From: JAFMJV01 sp034436555
GTDB lineage: Bacteria > Chloroflexota > Limnocylindria > Limnocylindrales > CSP1-4
Reading direction: 5' to 3'
DNA: 64,000 nt
NCBI GenBank assembly: GCA_034436555.1
Contig: DAOTUU010000054.1
Location: 62,001-126,000 of the forward strand
The notes under the pieces: model-generated
Database searches by the model: none
Seen by the model: only the letters and a program-made list of their open reading frames with translations
Told to the model about the DNA's origin: nothing
Part shown: positions 8,337 through 16,071 of the stretch, piece by piece
Numbering within the stretch: position 1 is the stretch's first letter
How the letters are laid out: each line of letters opens with the position of its first letter
Program-made: the position numbers and the translations under genes

Positions 8337-8543
8337 CTACGGTCGGACGGTCGAGCCGTCCGGGATCATGGTCCGTTCGGGCCGCGCCGCGGCATCCGGC
8401 CCGGCGGACGGCCAGGCGCTGTCCGCGGGCCCGGGAGTCGACAGCGAACCGTCCGCGTCCACCACGATGCCCAGGATCCACGCGCGTGACGGCTCCACGG
8501 CGAGGGGTCGGGTTGCGGGCTGGACGGTGCCTTCGTTGCGCAT
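8337..8543 (-). CDS. Small uncharacterised protein (68 aa), divergent from the LysR gene
   Basis: I do not recognise this protein. The ATG at 8543 is preceded by a strong AAGGAG at six bases, which is why I accept it despite its size; a GTG one codon upstream is less well spaced. The N-terminal half has a plausible beta-strand stretch (SRAWILGIVVDADGS) and the rest is Pro/Ala-rich. It has no signal peptide or membrane helix. It diverges from the LysR-family regulator across about 100 bp of unusually AT-rich DNA, the usual arrangement for a LysR target gene. The preceding 150 bp downstream (8190-8336) holds only GC-rich repeats such as GGCGGACGGGAGAGCGG twice. Confidence 0.55.
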   Translation of the reverse strand: MRNEGTVQPATRPLAVEPSRAWILGIVVDADGSLSTPGPADSAWPSAGPDAAARPERTMIPDGSTVRP

Positions 8544-8634
8544 CACGGACTCCTTGGTGAACGGAGCGTGAAGTCTGGACGCTGGCGCACCATCAGTCCA
8601 ATCGAATATGACTGCTGATGTGATCGACAGCGCT

Positions 8635-8640
8635 TATCAT
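8635..8640 (+). promoter_or_regulatory. -10 element for the lysR-type gene (leaderless layout)
   Basis: TATCAT followed by seven bases and the ATG at 8648. It lies in an AT-rich intergenic patch (about 8560-8640) that also must hold the divergent promoter and any LysR site. Confidence 0.5.
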
Positions 8641-8647
8641 CGTGGCC

Positions 8648-9571
8648 ATGCTGCACGCGAAGGTGGAGGGGTTCGTCGCCGTCGCCCGGGAGGGCAACCT
8701 GCGCCGGGCCGCTGAGCGCCTGTACATCAGCCAGCCCGCGCTGACGGCCCGCATCCAGTCGCTCGAGGATGAGCTGGGCACGCCGCTCTTCCGGCGCACC
8801 CGGACGGGCATGCTGCTGACGCACGCCGGTCGAGCGTATCTGCCGTATGCGGAGCGCGCCCTGGAGTCGCTGCGTGGCGGGGCGGCCCTGGTCACGGAGC
8901 TTGCGGCGGGCGTGACCGGAGAGCTGGTCATCGGGTCCGCTCCGGCGGTGTCGGCGTACGTGCTGCCCGAGCTGCTGGCGCGCTACTCCGTGCGCCACCC
9001 CGATGTGCGCCTGATCGTGCGCACGCACCACTCGGAGGAGCTGGTGGCGATGGTGGCGCGCGGCGACATCCACGTCGCGGTGGTGCGGGAGCTGCGGGAC
9101 GCTCGCGTGCGCATGCGCCCGCTGTTCGAGGACGAGCTGGTGCTCGTGGCGCGCCCGGACCACCCGTTCGCGCTGGCGGGATCGGTGGACATCGATGCCA
9201 TCCATCGCGCCCAGCTCATCCTGTTCGACCGGACCTCGTCCTACTACGACCTGACCCAGGCCCTGTTCCGGGCGCAGGGCGTGGTGCCGCGGGGGGTGAT
9301 GGAGCTGGACAACATCGAGGCGGCCAAGCGGATGGTGGAGCGCGGGCTGGGCGTCGCGCTGCTGCCGGGCACCGCGGTCGCGGGATCGCTCGAGACGGGC
9401 GCGCTGCGGGAGGTGACCCTCGATGGGGCGCCGCCGATCCGTCGCCGGATGGTGCTCGTGGAGCGCGAGCGCGGCGGGATGCCCGCGACCGTGCCGCCGT
9501 TCGTGGCGCTCCTGGACCGGATCCCGGAGCTGATCCCGCGGGCTCGGGCGGTGTCGGCGGCGCAGGCGTAG
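8648..9571 (+). CDS. LysR-family transcriptional regulator
   Basis: 307-residue LysR-type regulator. The N-terminal winged HTH is clear: FVAVAREGNLRRAAERLYISQPALTARIQSLEDELGTPLF-like pattern (about residues 7-46), followed by the linker helix and a two-lobed periplasmic-binding-like effector domain beginning near GELVIGSAPAV. I start at the ATG at 8648 rather than the GTG at 8642 because the -10 element TATCAT ends at 8640, which places the predicted transcript start on the ATG. The divergent 68-residue gene is the most likely direct target. The effector is unknown; the downstream esterase has its own -10 element and need not be in the regulon. Confidence 0.93.
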   Translation: MLHAKVEGFVAVAREGNLRRAAERLYISQPALTARIQSLEDELGTPLFRRTRTGMLLTHAGRAYLPYAERALESLRGGAALVTELAAGVTGELVIGSAPAVSAYVLPELLARYSVRHPDVRLIVRTHHSEELVAMVARGDIHVAVVRELRDARVRMRPLFEDELVLVARPDHPFALAGSVDIDAIHRAQLILFDRTSSYYDLTQALFRAQGVVPRGVMELDNIEAAKRMVERGLGVALLPGTAVAGSLETGALREVTLDGAPPIRRRMVLVERERGGMPATVPPFVALLDRIPELIPRARAVSAAQA

Positions 9572-9708
9572 CGGCGCGCTCCATCACGGCGGTTGACCGG
9601 CGGTCACCACCGACCCGGAGCCCCATCGTCGCCGTCGGCCCGGTCGCCGCCGCATCTGCGGGGCTACCATCGCCGTCGATCCAGAATCGATTCCGCGCGA
9701 GGGAGCCC

Positions 9709-10704
9709 ATGCCCCAGTTCGACCTGCCCATCGACCAGCTCCGGGACTACCGTCCCGCGCTCGCGGTCCCGGACGACCTGGACGACTTCTGGGCCGACAC
9801 CCTGGCGATGACGCGGGCGCATGACCTGGCGCCGACGTTCACACGGGTGGACAACCGGCTGGCGCTCGTCGAGACGCACGACGTCACGTTCGCGGGGTTC
9901 GACGGGCATCCCGTGCGCGGCTGGCTCCAGCTGCCCGTCGGGGCGACCGGGCCGCTGCCCGCGGTGGTCCAGTACATCGGCTATGGCGGCGGGCGCGGGC
10001 TGCCCCACGAGCTGATGCTGTATGCGCTGGCCGGGTACGCGCACCTGGTCATGGACACCCGGGGGCAGGGTTCCAGCTGGTCCGTGGGAGAGACGCCCGA
10101 CCCCGACCCGGTCGGTCTGCCCTTCCAGCCCGGCTTCATGACGCGGGGCATCCTGGACAGGGCGAGCTACTACTACCGCCGCGTCTACGCCGACGCGGTC
10201 CGGGCCATCGAGGCGGTGCGGGCGCACCCCGCGGTGGATCCGTCGCGGGTCGCCGTCACCGGCACCAGCCAGGGTGGCGGCATCGCGATCGCGGCGGGGG
10301 CCCTGGCGCGGGGGCTGGCGGGCGTGGCGCCGGACGTGCCGTTCCTGTGCGACTTCCCGCGCGCCACCACGCTCGTCGACACGCCGCCCTACGCGGAGGT
10401 CGCGAGGTACCTCAAGGCGCATCGCGACCACGTCGAGGCCGCGTTCCGGACGCTGTCCTACTTCGATGGCGCCGTGCTGGCGGGCCGGGCGGCCGCACCC
10501 GCGCTGTTCTCCGCGGCGCTCATGGACCAGACCTGCCCGCCCTCGACGGTGTTCGCCGCGTACAACCGCTGGGCCGGCGCGGACAAGCGGATCGAGGTGT
10601 ACCCCTTCAACGACCACGAGGGCGGCCAGGCCTTCCACGACCGGGTCAAGCTCGACTGGCTGCGCGAGCGGTTCGGGCAGCCGGTCCATCGTCACGGGGC
10701 GTGA
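9709..10704 (+). CDS. Acetylxylan esterase / cephalosporin-C deacetylase family (CE7)
   Basis: 331-residue alpha/beta hydrolase of carbohydrate esterase family 7, which removes acetyl groups from short acetylated xylo-oligosaccharides and other small acetyl esters, normally in the cytoplasm. The triad is readable: Ser187 in GTSQGGG, Asp273 in LMDQTCPPS and His303 in FNDHEGG. The RGQG element (118-121) that helps form the oxyanion hole is also present. There is no signal peptide, typical of CE7. RBS GAGGGAG precedes the ATG, and a -10 TACCAT at 9665-9670 gives a leader of about 30 nt. The xylose isomerase gene 1.5 kb downstream supports a role in xylan breakdown. Confidence 0.93.
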   Translation: MPQFDLPIDQLRDYRPALAVPDDLDDFWADTLAMTRAHDLAPTFTRVDNRLALVETHDVTFAGFDGHPVRGWLQLPVGATGPLPAVVQYIGYGGGRGLPHELMLYALAGYAHLVMDTRGQGSSWSVGETPDPDPVGLPFQPGFMTRGILDRASYYYRRVYADAVRAIEAVRAHPAVDPSRVAVTGTSQGGGIAIAAGALARGLAGVAPDVPFLCDFPRATTLVDTPPYAEVARYLKAHRDHVEAAFRTLSYFDGAVLAGRAAAPALFSAALMDQTCPPSTVFAAYNRWAGADKRIEVYPFNDHEGGQAFHDRVKLDWLRERFGQPVHRHGA

Positions 10705-10737
10705 TTCGTGGTGCTGGACCGGATGCCGGCGCCGGGG

Positions 10738-10743
10738 TAGACT
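10738..10743 (+). promoter_or_regulatory. -10 element of the tRNA-Gly promoter
   Basis: TAGACT, with a weak CTGGAC -35 candidate at 10714-10719 (18-bp spacer). It is about 14 bases before the mature tRNA 5' end. Confidence 0.5.
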
Positions 10744-10756
10744 CAGGGCCTCCCGA

Positions 10757-10829
10757 GCGGGAGTAACTCAGCTGGCAGAGTGTCTGCTTCCCAAGCAGAA
10801 TGTCGAGGGTTCGAATCCCTTCTCCCGCT
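10757..10829 (+). tRNA. tRNA-Gly (anticodon CCC), CCA encoded at 10830-10832
   Basis: The acceptor stem GCGGGAG pairs with CTCCCGC (10822-10828). The anticodon stem TCTGC/GCAGA encloses the loop TTCCCAA, giving anticodon CCC. The T-arm contains GTTCGAATC. The discriminator base is T, as usual for glycine, and the CCA end is encoded. It decodes GGG. No other tRNA gene is adjacent. Confidence 0.97.
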
Positions 10830-10832
10830 CCA

Positions 10833-11209
10833 CTCGCTTCCTCTCCCTGATGGTCACTCGCGAGGTGATTCCCGAGGGAGACACGCCCGGGTCGTCCCGG
10901 ACGCCCTGCGACGGCCAGCGGATCGATCGCCGTCGCCTGATGAGCGTCGGGCACGTCGAATCCGAGCTTCGCCAGGAGCCGGTCGATCGGACGTGCCTCG
11001 GCAGAGGCGGATCTGTCCATCACCGCCCATGGTGTGCGCCCGCGGACGGGTCCGCCACGGACCGACGGGTCCGCCACGGATAGACGAGTCCGCCGCGGAT
11101 AGACGAGTCCGCCGCGGATGGACGGGTCGGCGGGGCGATCGCCCGCGCGGGCCTATCATGCACCCACGCGGTCGCCATCCTCACCGGACCGCCCCAGAGG
11201 TGAACTCCC
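10833..11209. other. Gene-free interval with tandem repeats and a promoter
   Basis: No convincing coding sequence here. It holds five tandem 19-bp repeats (11042-11136) and a -10 element TATCAT (11154-11159) for the exported protein gene that starts at 11210. No factor-independent terminator with a U-run is seen after the tRNA. Confidence 0.6.
11042..11136. repeat. Five tandem 19-bp repeats
   Basis: Units of the type ATAGACGAGTCCGCCGCGG; units three and four are identical and the outer ones diverge. Each contains the near-palindrome TCCGCCGCGGA. They end 17 bp before the -10 element of the following gene. Confidence 0.85.
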
Positions 11210-12193
11210 GTGCGTTCCCGCACCCGTCTGCTTCCGGTCGTGACCTCTCTGGCTCTGCTCCTCATCGCCGCGCCCGCGGCCCACGCGCAGGATGCGAGCC
11301 CGGGCGCCAGTCCCGCCGCGACGCCCAGCCCGTTCTGCGCCGTGCTCACGACCGACGAGGTCTCCGCCGCCCTCGGCGTGGACGTCACCGTCTCGGACTC
11401 GAGCGACACGGACTGCACCTATCAGTCCGCGTTCGACTCGGGCACGTTCGCGATGCTGAACGCGCGGGTGGAGGATGGCTCCACCACCCAGCTCAAGGAG
11501 TTCTTCACCGACTACACGGACATCACGGTGGCCGACCACACCGCCATCGTGGCGCCGGACGGATCGCTGCTGTACGTGGACATCGACAGCGGCCTGTTCA
11601 CGCTCCAGCTCATCGCCGGCACGGAGGGGACCGACCAGTCCGCAGCCATCCAGGGTCTCGCCGCCGCCGCGCTGCCGCGCCTCGCGGAGATTCCCCTGCC
11701 GTCGCCCGAGCCGGAGCCCACGGACTTCCCGATGCCCTCGTTCACGGGCGACGCGGACCTGGCCGCGCTGTTCCCCAAGGAGCTCGGCGGCGAGACGCTC
11801 CAGGTCCAGACGCTCTCGGGCGCGGACATGACCGCGTTCGGTGACGCGGACTCGATCACCATGCTCACCGACGAGCTGACCAAGATCGGCAAGACCATCG
11901 ATGACGTGAGCGTCGGCATCGGCTTCTCCAGCGCGGGCTCGATCAATGCGCTGCGCATCCGGGGGACCGACATGACCACGCTGGCCCAGGACCTGATGTC
12001 GCTCCTGAACTCCGACATGGATGACCCGCAGCAGTCGAGCGCGACCATCGGAGGCAAGCAGGTCATCAAGGTGACCGACGGGCCCGAGGCGGACGCCACC
12101 GACGTGCGCTACCTGTATCCCCGCGCCGACGTGCTGTGGGAGGTGAGGGCCGAGGAGCCGGGCCTGAGCGAGGCGTTCGCCGCGCTTCCCTGA
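11210..12193 (+). CDS. Exported protein of unknown function
   Basis: 327 residues with a clear Sec signal peptide (basic start, hydrophobic core LLPVVTSLALLLIAA, cleavage near AHAQ at about residue 27), then an Ala/Ser/Pro linker and two soluble segments. The first (about 40-150) starts CAVLTTDEVSAALG and has a second Cys in DCTYQ, resembling the DUF3558-like exported folds seen in high-GC bacteria, but the match is by eye only. The second segment (about 180-327) has no family I recognise. The start is GTG with AGAGGTGAAC upstream. There is no lipobox Cys directly after the signal, so it is probably secreted or cell-wall associated. Confidence 0.8.
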   Translation: MRSRTRLLPVVTSLALLLIAAPAAHAQDASPGASPAATPSPFCAVLTTDEVSAALGVDVTVSDSSDTDCTYQSAFDSGTFAMLNARVEDGSTTQLKEFFTDYTDITVADHTAIVAPDGSLLYVDIDSGLFTLQLIAGTEGTDQSAAIQGLAAAALPRLAEIPLPSPEPEPTDFPMPSFTGDADLAALFPKELGGETLQVQTLSGADMTAFGDADSITMLTDELTKIGKTIDDVSVGIGFSSAGSINALRIRGTDMTTLAQDLMSLLNSDMDDPQQSSATIGGKQVIKVTDGPEADATDVRYLYPRADVLWEVRAEEPGLSEAFAALP

Positions 12194-12233
12194 TCATGCG
12201 CATCGCCACCGGCAGGATGGGAGGAGTGCCCCG

Positions 12234-13568
12234 ATGACCGAGCCGTTCTTCGCCGGCGTCCCCGACCGGATCCCGTTCAAGGGCCTGGCGTCGGACGACC
12301 CGCTCGCGTTCAAGGTCTACGACCCCGACCGGATGGTCCTGGGCAGGCGCATGGCCGACCACCTGCGCATCGGTGTCTGCCTGTGGCACTCCTTCGCCTG
12401 GCCGGGCACCGACATGTTCGGTCTGGGCTCGCTCGACCGGCCCTGGCTGGCGCCCGGTCTGGAGCCCATGGCCGCGTCCCGTCATCGGCTGGCGGTCGCG
12501 TTCGAGTTCCTGGCCAGGCTGGGCATGCCCTACTACTGCTTCCACGACCGGGACGTGGCCCCCGACGGCGCCACCTGGAAGGAGACCAAGGCCAACCTCC
12601 AGGCCATCGCCGACGAGGCACAGGCGCACCAGGAGCGCACCGGCGTGGCGCTCCTGTGGGGCACCGCGAACCTGTTCAGCCACCCGCGCTACATCGCGGG
12701 CGCCGCCACCAACCCCGATCCCGAGGTGTTCGCGTACGCCGCCGCGCAGGTGCGCACGATGCTGGACATCACCCAGCAGCTGGGCGGCCAGAACTACGTC
12801 CTGTGGGGCGGCCGCGAGGGCTACGACACGCTGCTCAACACCGACCTCGCGCACGAGGGCCGGCAGCTCGCTCGCTTCCTGCACCTCGTCGCGGAGCACA
12901 AGGCGAAGATCGGGTTCGGGGGCACCCTGCTCATCGAGCCCAAGCCCATGGAGCCCACGAAGCACCAGTACGACTATGACTCGGCCACGGTCCACGGCTT
13001 CCTGGCGCGCAACGGCCTGGACGGGGAGTACAAGCTGAACATCGAGGCGAACCACGCGACGCTCGCGGGACACTCGTTCCACCACGAGGTGGCGTACGCC
13101 GCGCAGCACGGCATGCTGGGATCCATCGACGCCAACCGGGGCGATCCCCAGAACGGCTGGGACACGGACCAGTTCCCGAACTCCGTGGAAGACCTCGTGA
13201 TGCCGCTCTACGAGATCCTGATGGCGGGCGGCCTGGGCACCGGCGGCTTCAACTTCGATGCCAAGCTGCGGCGCCAGAGCATCGCCCGCGACGACCTGTT
13301 CCACGCCCACATCGGAGGCATCGACACGCTCGCCCGGGCGCTGCTGGTCGCGGCGACGCTGGTGGAGGAGGGGACGCTCCGCTCGATGCGTGACGCGCGC
13401 TACGCGGGCTGGGACCGGTCGCTGGGTCAGTCGATCCTGGAGGGCTCCGTGACGCTCCGGGACCTGGAGGCGCGGGTGCTCGCGGGAGAGGTCGATCCAC
13501 AGCCGGTGAGCGGTCGCCAGGAGCTGCTCGAGAACGTGGTCAACAGGGCGATCTGGCGGGACCGCTGA
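12234..13568 (+). CDS. xylA: Xylose isomerase
   Basis: Interconverts D-xylose and D-xylulose (and D-glucose/D-fructose) in the cytoplasm with two divalent metals. The 444 residues match the long class II form. Signature stretches are YVLWGGREGYDTLLNTD (about residues 187-203), LIEPKPMEPTKHQYDYD with the metal-ligand Glu (about 233-249), and later HDVDRGD-like metal site DANRGDPQNGWDTD. RBS GGGAGGAG lies at a good distance from the ATG. No xylulokinase or XylR gene is adjacent; the CE7 esterase upstream is the only linked xylan gene. The gene stands alone on this strand, 40 bp after the exported protein. Confidence 0.97.
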   Translation: MTEPFFAGVPDRIPFKGLASDDPLAFKVYDPDRMVLGRRMADHLRIGVCLWHSFAWPGTDMFGLGSLDRPWLAPGLEPMAASRHRLAVAFEFLARLGMPYYCFHDRDVAPDGATWKETKANLQAIADEAQAHQERTGVALLWGTANLFSHPRYIAGAATNPDPEVFAYAAAQVRTMLDITQQLGGQNYVLWGGREGYDTLLNTDLAHEGRQLARFLHLVAEHKAKIGFGGTLLIEPKPMEPTKHQYDYDSATVHGFLARNGLDGEYKLNIEANHATLAGHSFHHEVAYAAQHGMLGSIDANRGDPQNGWDTDQFPNSVEDLVMPLYEILMAGGLGTGGFNFDAKLRRQSIARDDLFHAHIGGIDTLARALLVAATLVEEGTLRSMRDARYAGWDRSLGQSILEGSVTLRDLEARVLAGEVDPQPVSGRQELLENVVNRAIWRDR

Positions 13569-13727
13569 CGGCGTCGCCGGGGGCCTGCCGCGCTCGTGGC
13601 CACGGCCCGGGGGACCTCCGCCTGGGGGACACCGCGAGCGCCCCTCCCGCGTTCCCGCCCGCCCGCCTGACGCGCTGCTGAGGGCGCCTCAGCCGCCGAA
13701 TCCGTCTTCGCGCGCGATGCGGCACCC

Positions 13728-13733
13728 TACGCT
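13728..13733 (+). promoter_or_regulatory. -10 element for the small membrane protein / YceI pair
   Basis: TACGCT, about 90 bp before the TTG start at 13825. Confidence 0.35.
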
Positions 13734-13824
13734 GGGCGTGACGCGCGGTCGCCGCGCGCCCTCCACGCGCCCTCCACGCGCCCGGCCCATGCCAGGGGCA
13801 CCACAGCCAGGAAGGAGTCGACCG

Positions 13825-14025
13825 TTGACGACCTCGCCCAGTGCGCCATCGGCGGCACCGCCGTCAGGCCGCGCGCGCCGTCTCCGCATCCTGCTCGTCG
13901 CGGTCCTGGTCGTGCTCGCGATCGCGGCCGTGCTCGTCCTGTGGTACTTCTTCTTCCGCCCGGCCGGTCCTCCGCCCATCGGTCCTGGCGCCCCGATCAT
14001 CCCGATCGCCTCGCCGGCAGCCTGA
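13825..14025 (+). CDS. Small single-pass membrane protein (66 aa, TTG start)
   Basis: I do not recognise a family. The TTG start is supported by GGAAGGAG seven bases upstream; no ATG fits. A basic segment (RARRLR) precedes one strong helix (ILLVAVLVVLAIAAVLVLWYFFF, about residues 22-44), followed by a short Pro/Gly-rich tail ending in ASPAA. The layout predicts cytoplasmic N-terminus and outside tail. It ends 37 bp before the secreted YceI gene, whose last five residues are also ASPAA, so the two are probably co-transcribed and may act together at the cell surface. Confidence 0.7.
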   Translation: MTTSPSAPSAAPPSGRARRLRILLVAVLVVLAIAAVLVLWYFFFRPAGPPPIGPGAPIIPIASPAA

Positions 14026-14062
14026 GCCCGGCGTCCCGACCCCGCTGAGAGGAGCACCTCCG

Positions 14063-14818
14063 ATGCACTCGATCCCGCGCCCGACGCTCCGCGTCACCCT
14101 CCTCGGCGCCGCGCTCGGCGCCACCATCCTGCTGCCCGGCCTGGCGGCGGCGCAGTCGTCCTCGGCGGACCCGGCCGCCTCGGTCCCGGCATCCGCCGCC
14201 CCGGCGTCCGCGCTCGACGGCAGCTGGACCATCGACCATTCCATCGGCAGCTTCGACTACGACGCGGGTGACTTCACGGGCAGCTGGGTCGGCTATCGCG
14301 TGGTCGAGGAGCTCGTGGGCGTGGGCGGCACGGAGGCGGTCGGGCGGACCCCGGCCGTCGACGGGTCGATCACCCTTGCAGGCACCCAGGTGGTCGCGGC
14401 GGACCTGGTCGCGGATCTCACGACGCTCCGCTCGGACCAGTCGATGCGCGACGGCCAGCTGGGCCGACAGGGCGTCCAGACCGACCAGTTCCCGACCGCC
14501 ACGTTCGTGCTCACCCAGCCCATCGAACTGGGGTCGATCCCAGCGGAGGGCTCGCCCATCACGGTGGACGCCCTGGGCGACCTGACGCTCCACGGCGTGA
14601 CCAGGAACGTGACCATCCCGCTCAGCGCCGTGTGGCAGGGGGACATCATCGGCGCATCCGGCACCATCACGTTCCCCTGGACCGACTTCGGGATGGAGCA
14701 GCCCAGCTCCATGCGCGTGGTGTCGCTCGCCGACGAGGTGACCCTGGAGCTCCAGGTGTTCTTCCGCCACGACCCGGCGGGCGCAGGCGCCTCTCCCGTG
14801 GCGAGTCCCGCCGCCTGA
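14063..14818 (+). CDS. Secreted YceI-family lipid-binding protein
   Basis: 251 residues: a signal peptide (to about residue 26, AAAQ), an Ala/Ser/Pro linker and a YceI lipocalin-like beta-barrel. YceI proteins bind polyisoprenoid or amide lipids. Family marks are GSWTIDHSIGSFDY at the barrel start, DQSMRDGQLG and TLHGVTRNVTIPLS (about residues 180-193). RBS GAGAGGAG precedes the ATG at 14063; longer readings upstream overlap the small membrane gene and lack support. The C-terminal tail ASPVASPAA may be a wall linker. A strong palindrome follows. Confidence 0.92.
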   Translation: MHSIPRPTLRVTLLGAALGATILLPGLAAAQSSSADPAASVPASAAPASALDGSWTIDHSIGSFDYDAGDFTGSWVGYRVVEELVGVGGTEAVGRTPAVDGSITLAGTQVVAADLVADLTTLRSDQSMRDGQLGRQGVQTDQFPTATFVLTQPIELGSIPAEGSPITVDALGDLTLHGVTRNVTIPLSAVWQGDIIGASGTITFPWTDFGMEQPSSMRVVSLADEVTLELQVFFRHDPAGAGASPVASPAA

Positions 14819-14843
14819 CCGAGGCGCTGCCCTCGATCGCCTC

Positions 14844-14867
14844 CCTCGGCCGGGCGCCCGGCCGAGG
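14844..14867. terminator. Perfect 24-bp palindrome between convergent genes
   Basis: CCTCGGCCGGGC directly followed by its reverse complement. Lying between two gene ends that face each other, it is best read as a bidirectional terminator hairpin, although no T-run follows. Confidence 0.65.
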
Positions 14868-14882
14868 CCGACCGTGTGCCGG

Positions 14883-15947
14883 TCAGCGCAGGGTTCCGTC
14901 GGCGTCGATGCCCGCGATCGCGTCTTTGTCGCCCCACATCACCGCGAGCAGCCGCGTGGACAGGCGCTCGCCGCCGTCGATGGTGCGCGCCGTGCCGTTC
15001 GCGATCGCGTCGGTCAGCCCCGCGTCCGGCCGGCTGGTCCAGGGCTCCAGCGCCATCGTGTACTCGCGGCCCCACCAGGGCCAGTCGGGCTCGCCGCCCC
15101 ACACCTGCCAGAACCAGAGGTGCGGGAACAGCGCCACGTCCCAGCGCAGCCCGAACCCCGCGCGTCGCGCCCGGTTGGTGATGCCGTACCAGCCCTCCGC
15201 CATGCCGCTGAGCGAAACCCACTCCGAGCGTCGCGCGTCCGGGCCGGGGACCACCCGCAGGTCCAGCTCGCCGCCGTCGGCCAGGGGCGCCATCGGCCAG
15301 TCGAAGTCGGCGCCGAAGGCCAGGTGTGCGCCCGGCATCGGGTCGGACCGGCGTGTCGTGCCCCGGCAGGGCGGCAGGTCGATCCGACAGTCGGCTCCCA
15401 GGAACGGCGCCCCGAACGCGGGGTGATGGCCCCACATCACCGGGAACCGATCATGAGACAGGTTCGTGATCGTCTCGTCGATGGTCAGCACGGCCCGCCC
15501 GGACTCCAGCGTCAGCCGCTTCTCCACCCGGAACGGCGTCCGATGGGTCTCCACCGACAGCAGCACGGACACCCGCTCCGGGGTGTCCTGCTCGATGCTC
15601 GCGTCCCATGCTGCGGACCACAGCTCCCCATGGAACGGGATCGGTGCGCCGCGGTGGGTGACGCCCGGACCGCCGTTCGGGAAGCACTCCTGCCAGCCGC
15701 CCTCGTAGCGGTCGAGGAACGCGGTCGCGTCGTCCGCAGGCGCCCGTCCGTCGTCCGCGGGCCGCCGGATGCCGCGCGCCGAGTGCCACAGCGCGTCCGT
15801 GTCGGTGGGTTTGTGGAGGAACGAGACGATGTCCGCGCCCTTCCCCGGCAGGAGCTCCACGCGGACCAGCTCGTTCTCCAGCGCGATGACATCTCGTCCG
15901 CCCTCACGGAACGATCGGATGCGGGCACCGTGATGATGTCGGCTCAT
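14883..15947 (-). CDS. Aldose 1-epimerase-like (galactose-mutarotase fold) protein
   Basis: 354-residue member of the galactose-mutarotase-like superfamily, which act on free sugars or sugar phosphates in the cytoplasm. Visible family features are ENELVRVELLPGKGADIVSF near the start, VMWGHHPAFG (about residues 166-175) carrying the His expected in the active site, and the C-terminal EPWTSRP. Many such proteins have DUF4432-like or unassigned specificity. I start at the second ATG (15947) because a -10 element TATCCT (15961-15956) places the transcript start after the first ATG at 15953. The gene stands alone between two hairpins; the substrate is unknown. Confidence 0.82.
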   Translation of the reverse strand: MSRHHHGARIRSFREGGRDVIALENELVRVELLPGKGADIVSFLHKPTDTDALWHSARGIRRPADDGRAPADDATAFLDRYEGGWQECFPNGGPGVTHRGAPIPFHGELWSAAWDASIEQDTPERVSVLLSVETHRTPFRVEKRLTLESGRAVLTIDETITNLSHDRFPVMWGHHPAFGAPFLGADCRIDLPPCRGTTRRSDPMPGAHLAFGADFDWPMAPLADGGELDLRVVPGPDARRSEWVSLSGMAEGWYGITNRARRAGFGLRWDVALFPHLWFWQVWGGEPDWPWWGREYTMALEPWTSRPDAGLTDAIANGTARTIDGGERLSTRLLAVMWGDKDAIAGIDADGTLR

Positions 15948-15955
15948 GGCCATCT

Positions 15956-15961
15956 AGGATA
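15956..15961 (-). promoter_or_regulatory. -10 element for the mutarotase-like gene (leaderless layout)
   Basis: TATCCT on the minus strand, eight bases before the ATG at 15947; it decides the start call. Confidence 0.5.
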
Positions 15962-16014
15962 CGGACCGCGACGACATGCCGGGCCTCCGTGTGACGCGGC
16001 GGGCTCGCCGTGTG

Positions 16015-16046
16015 ATGCCGCGGGATGACGGTGCGAGCCGCGGCAT
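16015..16046 (-). terminator. Hairpin downstream of the MFS gene
   Basis: ATGCCGCGG and CCGCGGCAT flank a 14-nt loop, 26 bp past the MFS stop codon. No T-run. Confidence 0.45.
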
Positions 16047-16071
16047 GACGTCCCGGCCCGTCCGGACATGC

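Noticed and set aside
10757..10832. tRNA-Gly as an integration site of a mobile element
   Set aside because: No integrase, no duplicated tRNA 3' end in the following 50 kb that I could see, and ordinary genes on both sides.
11042..11136. Possible CRISPR array
   Set aside because: The 19-bp units are directly adjacent with no spacers, and no cas genes are present.
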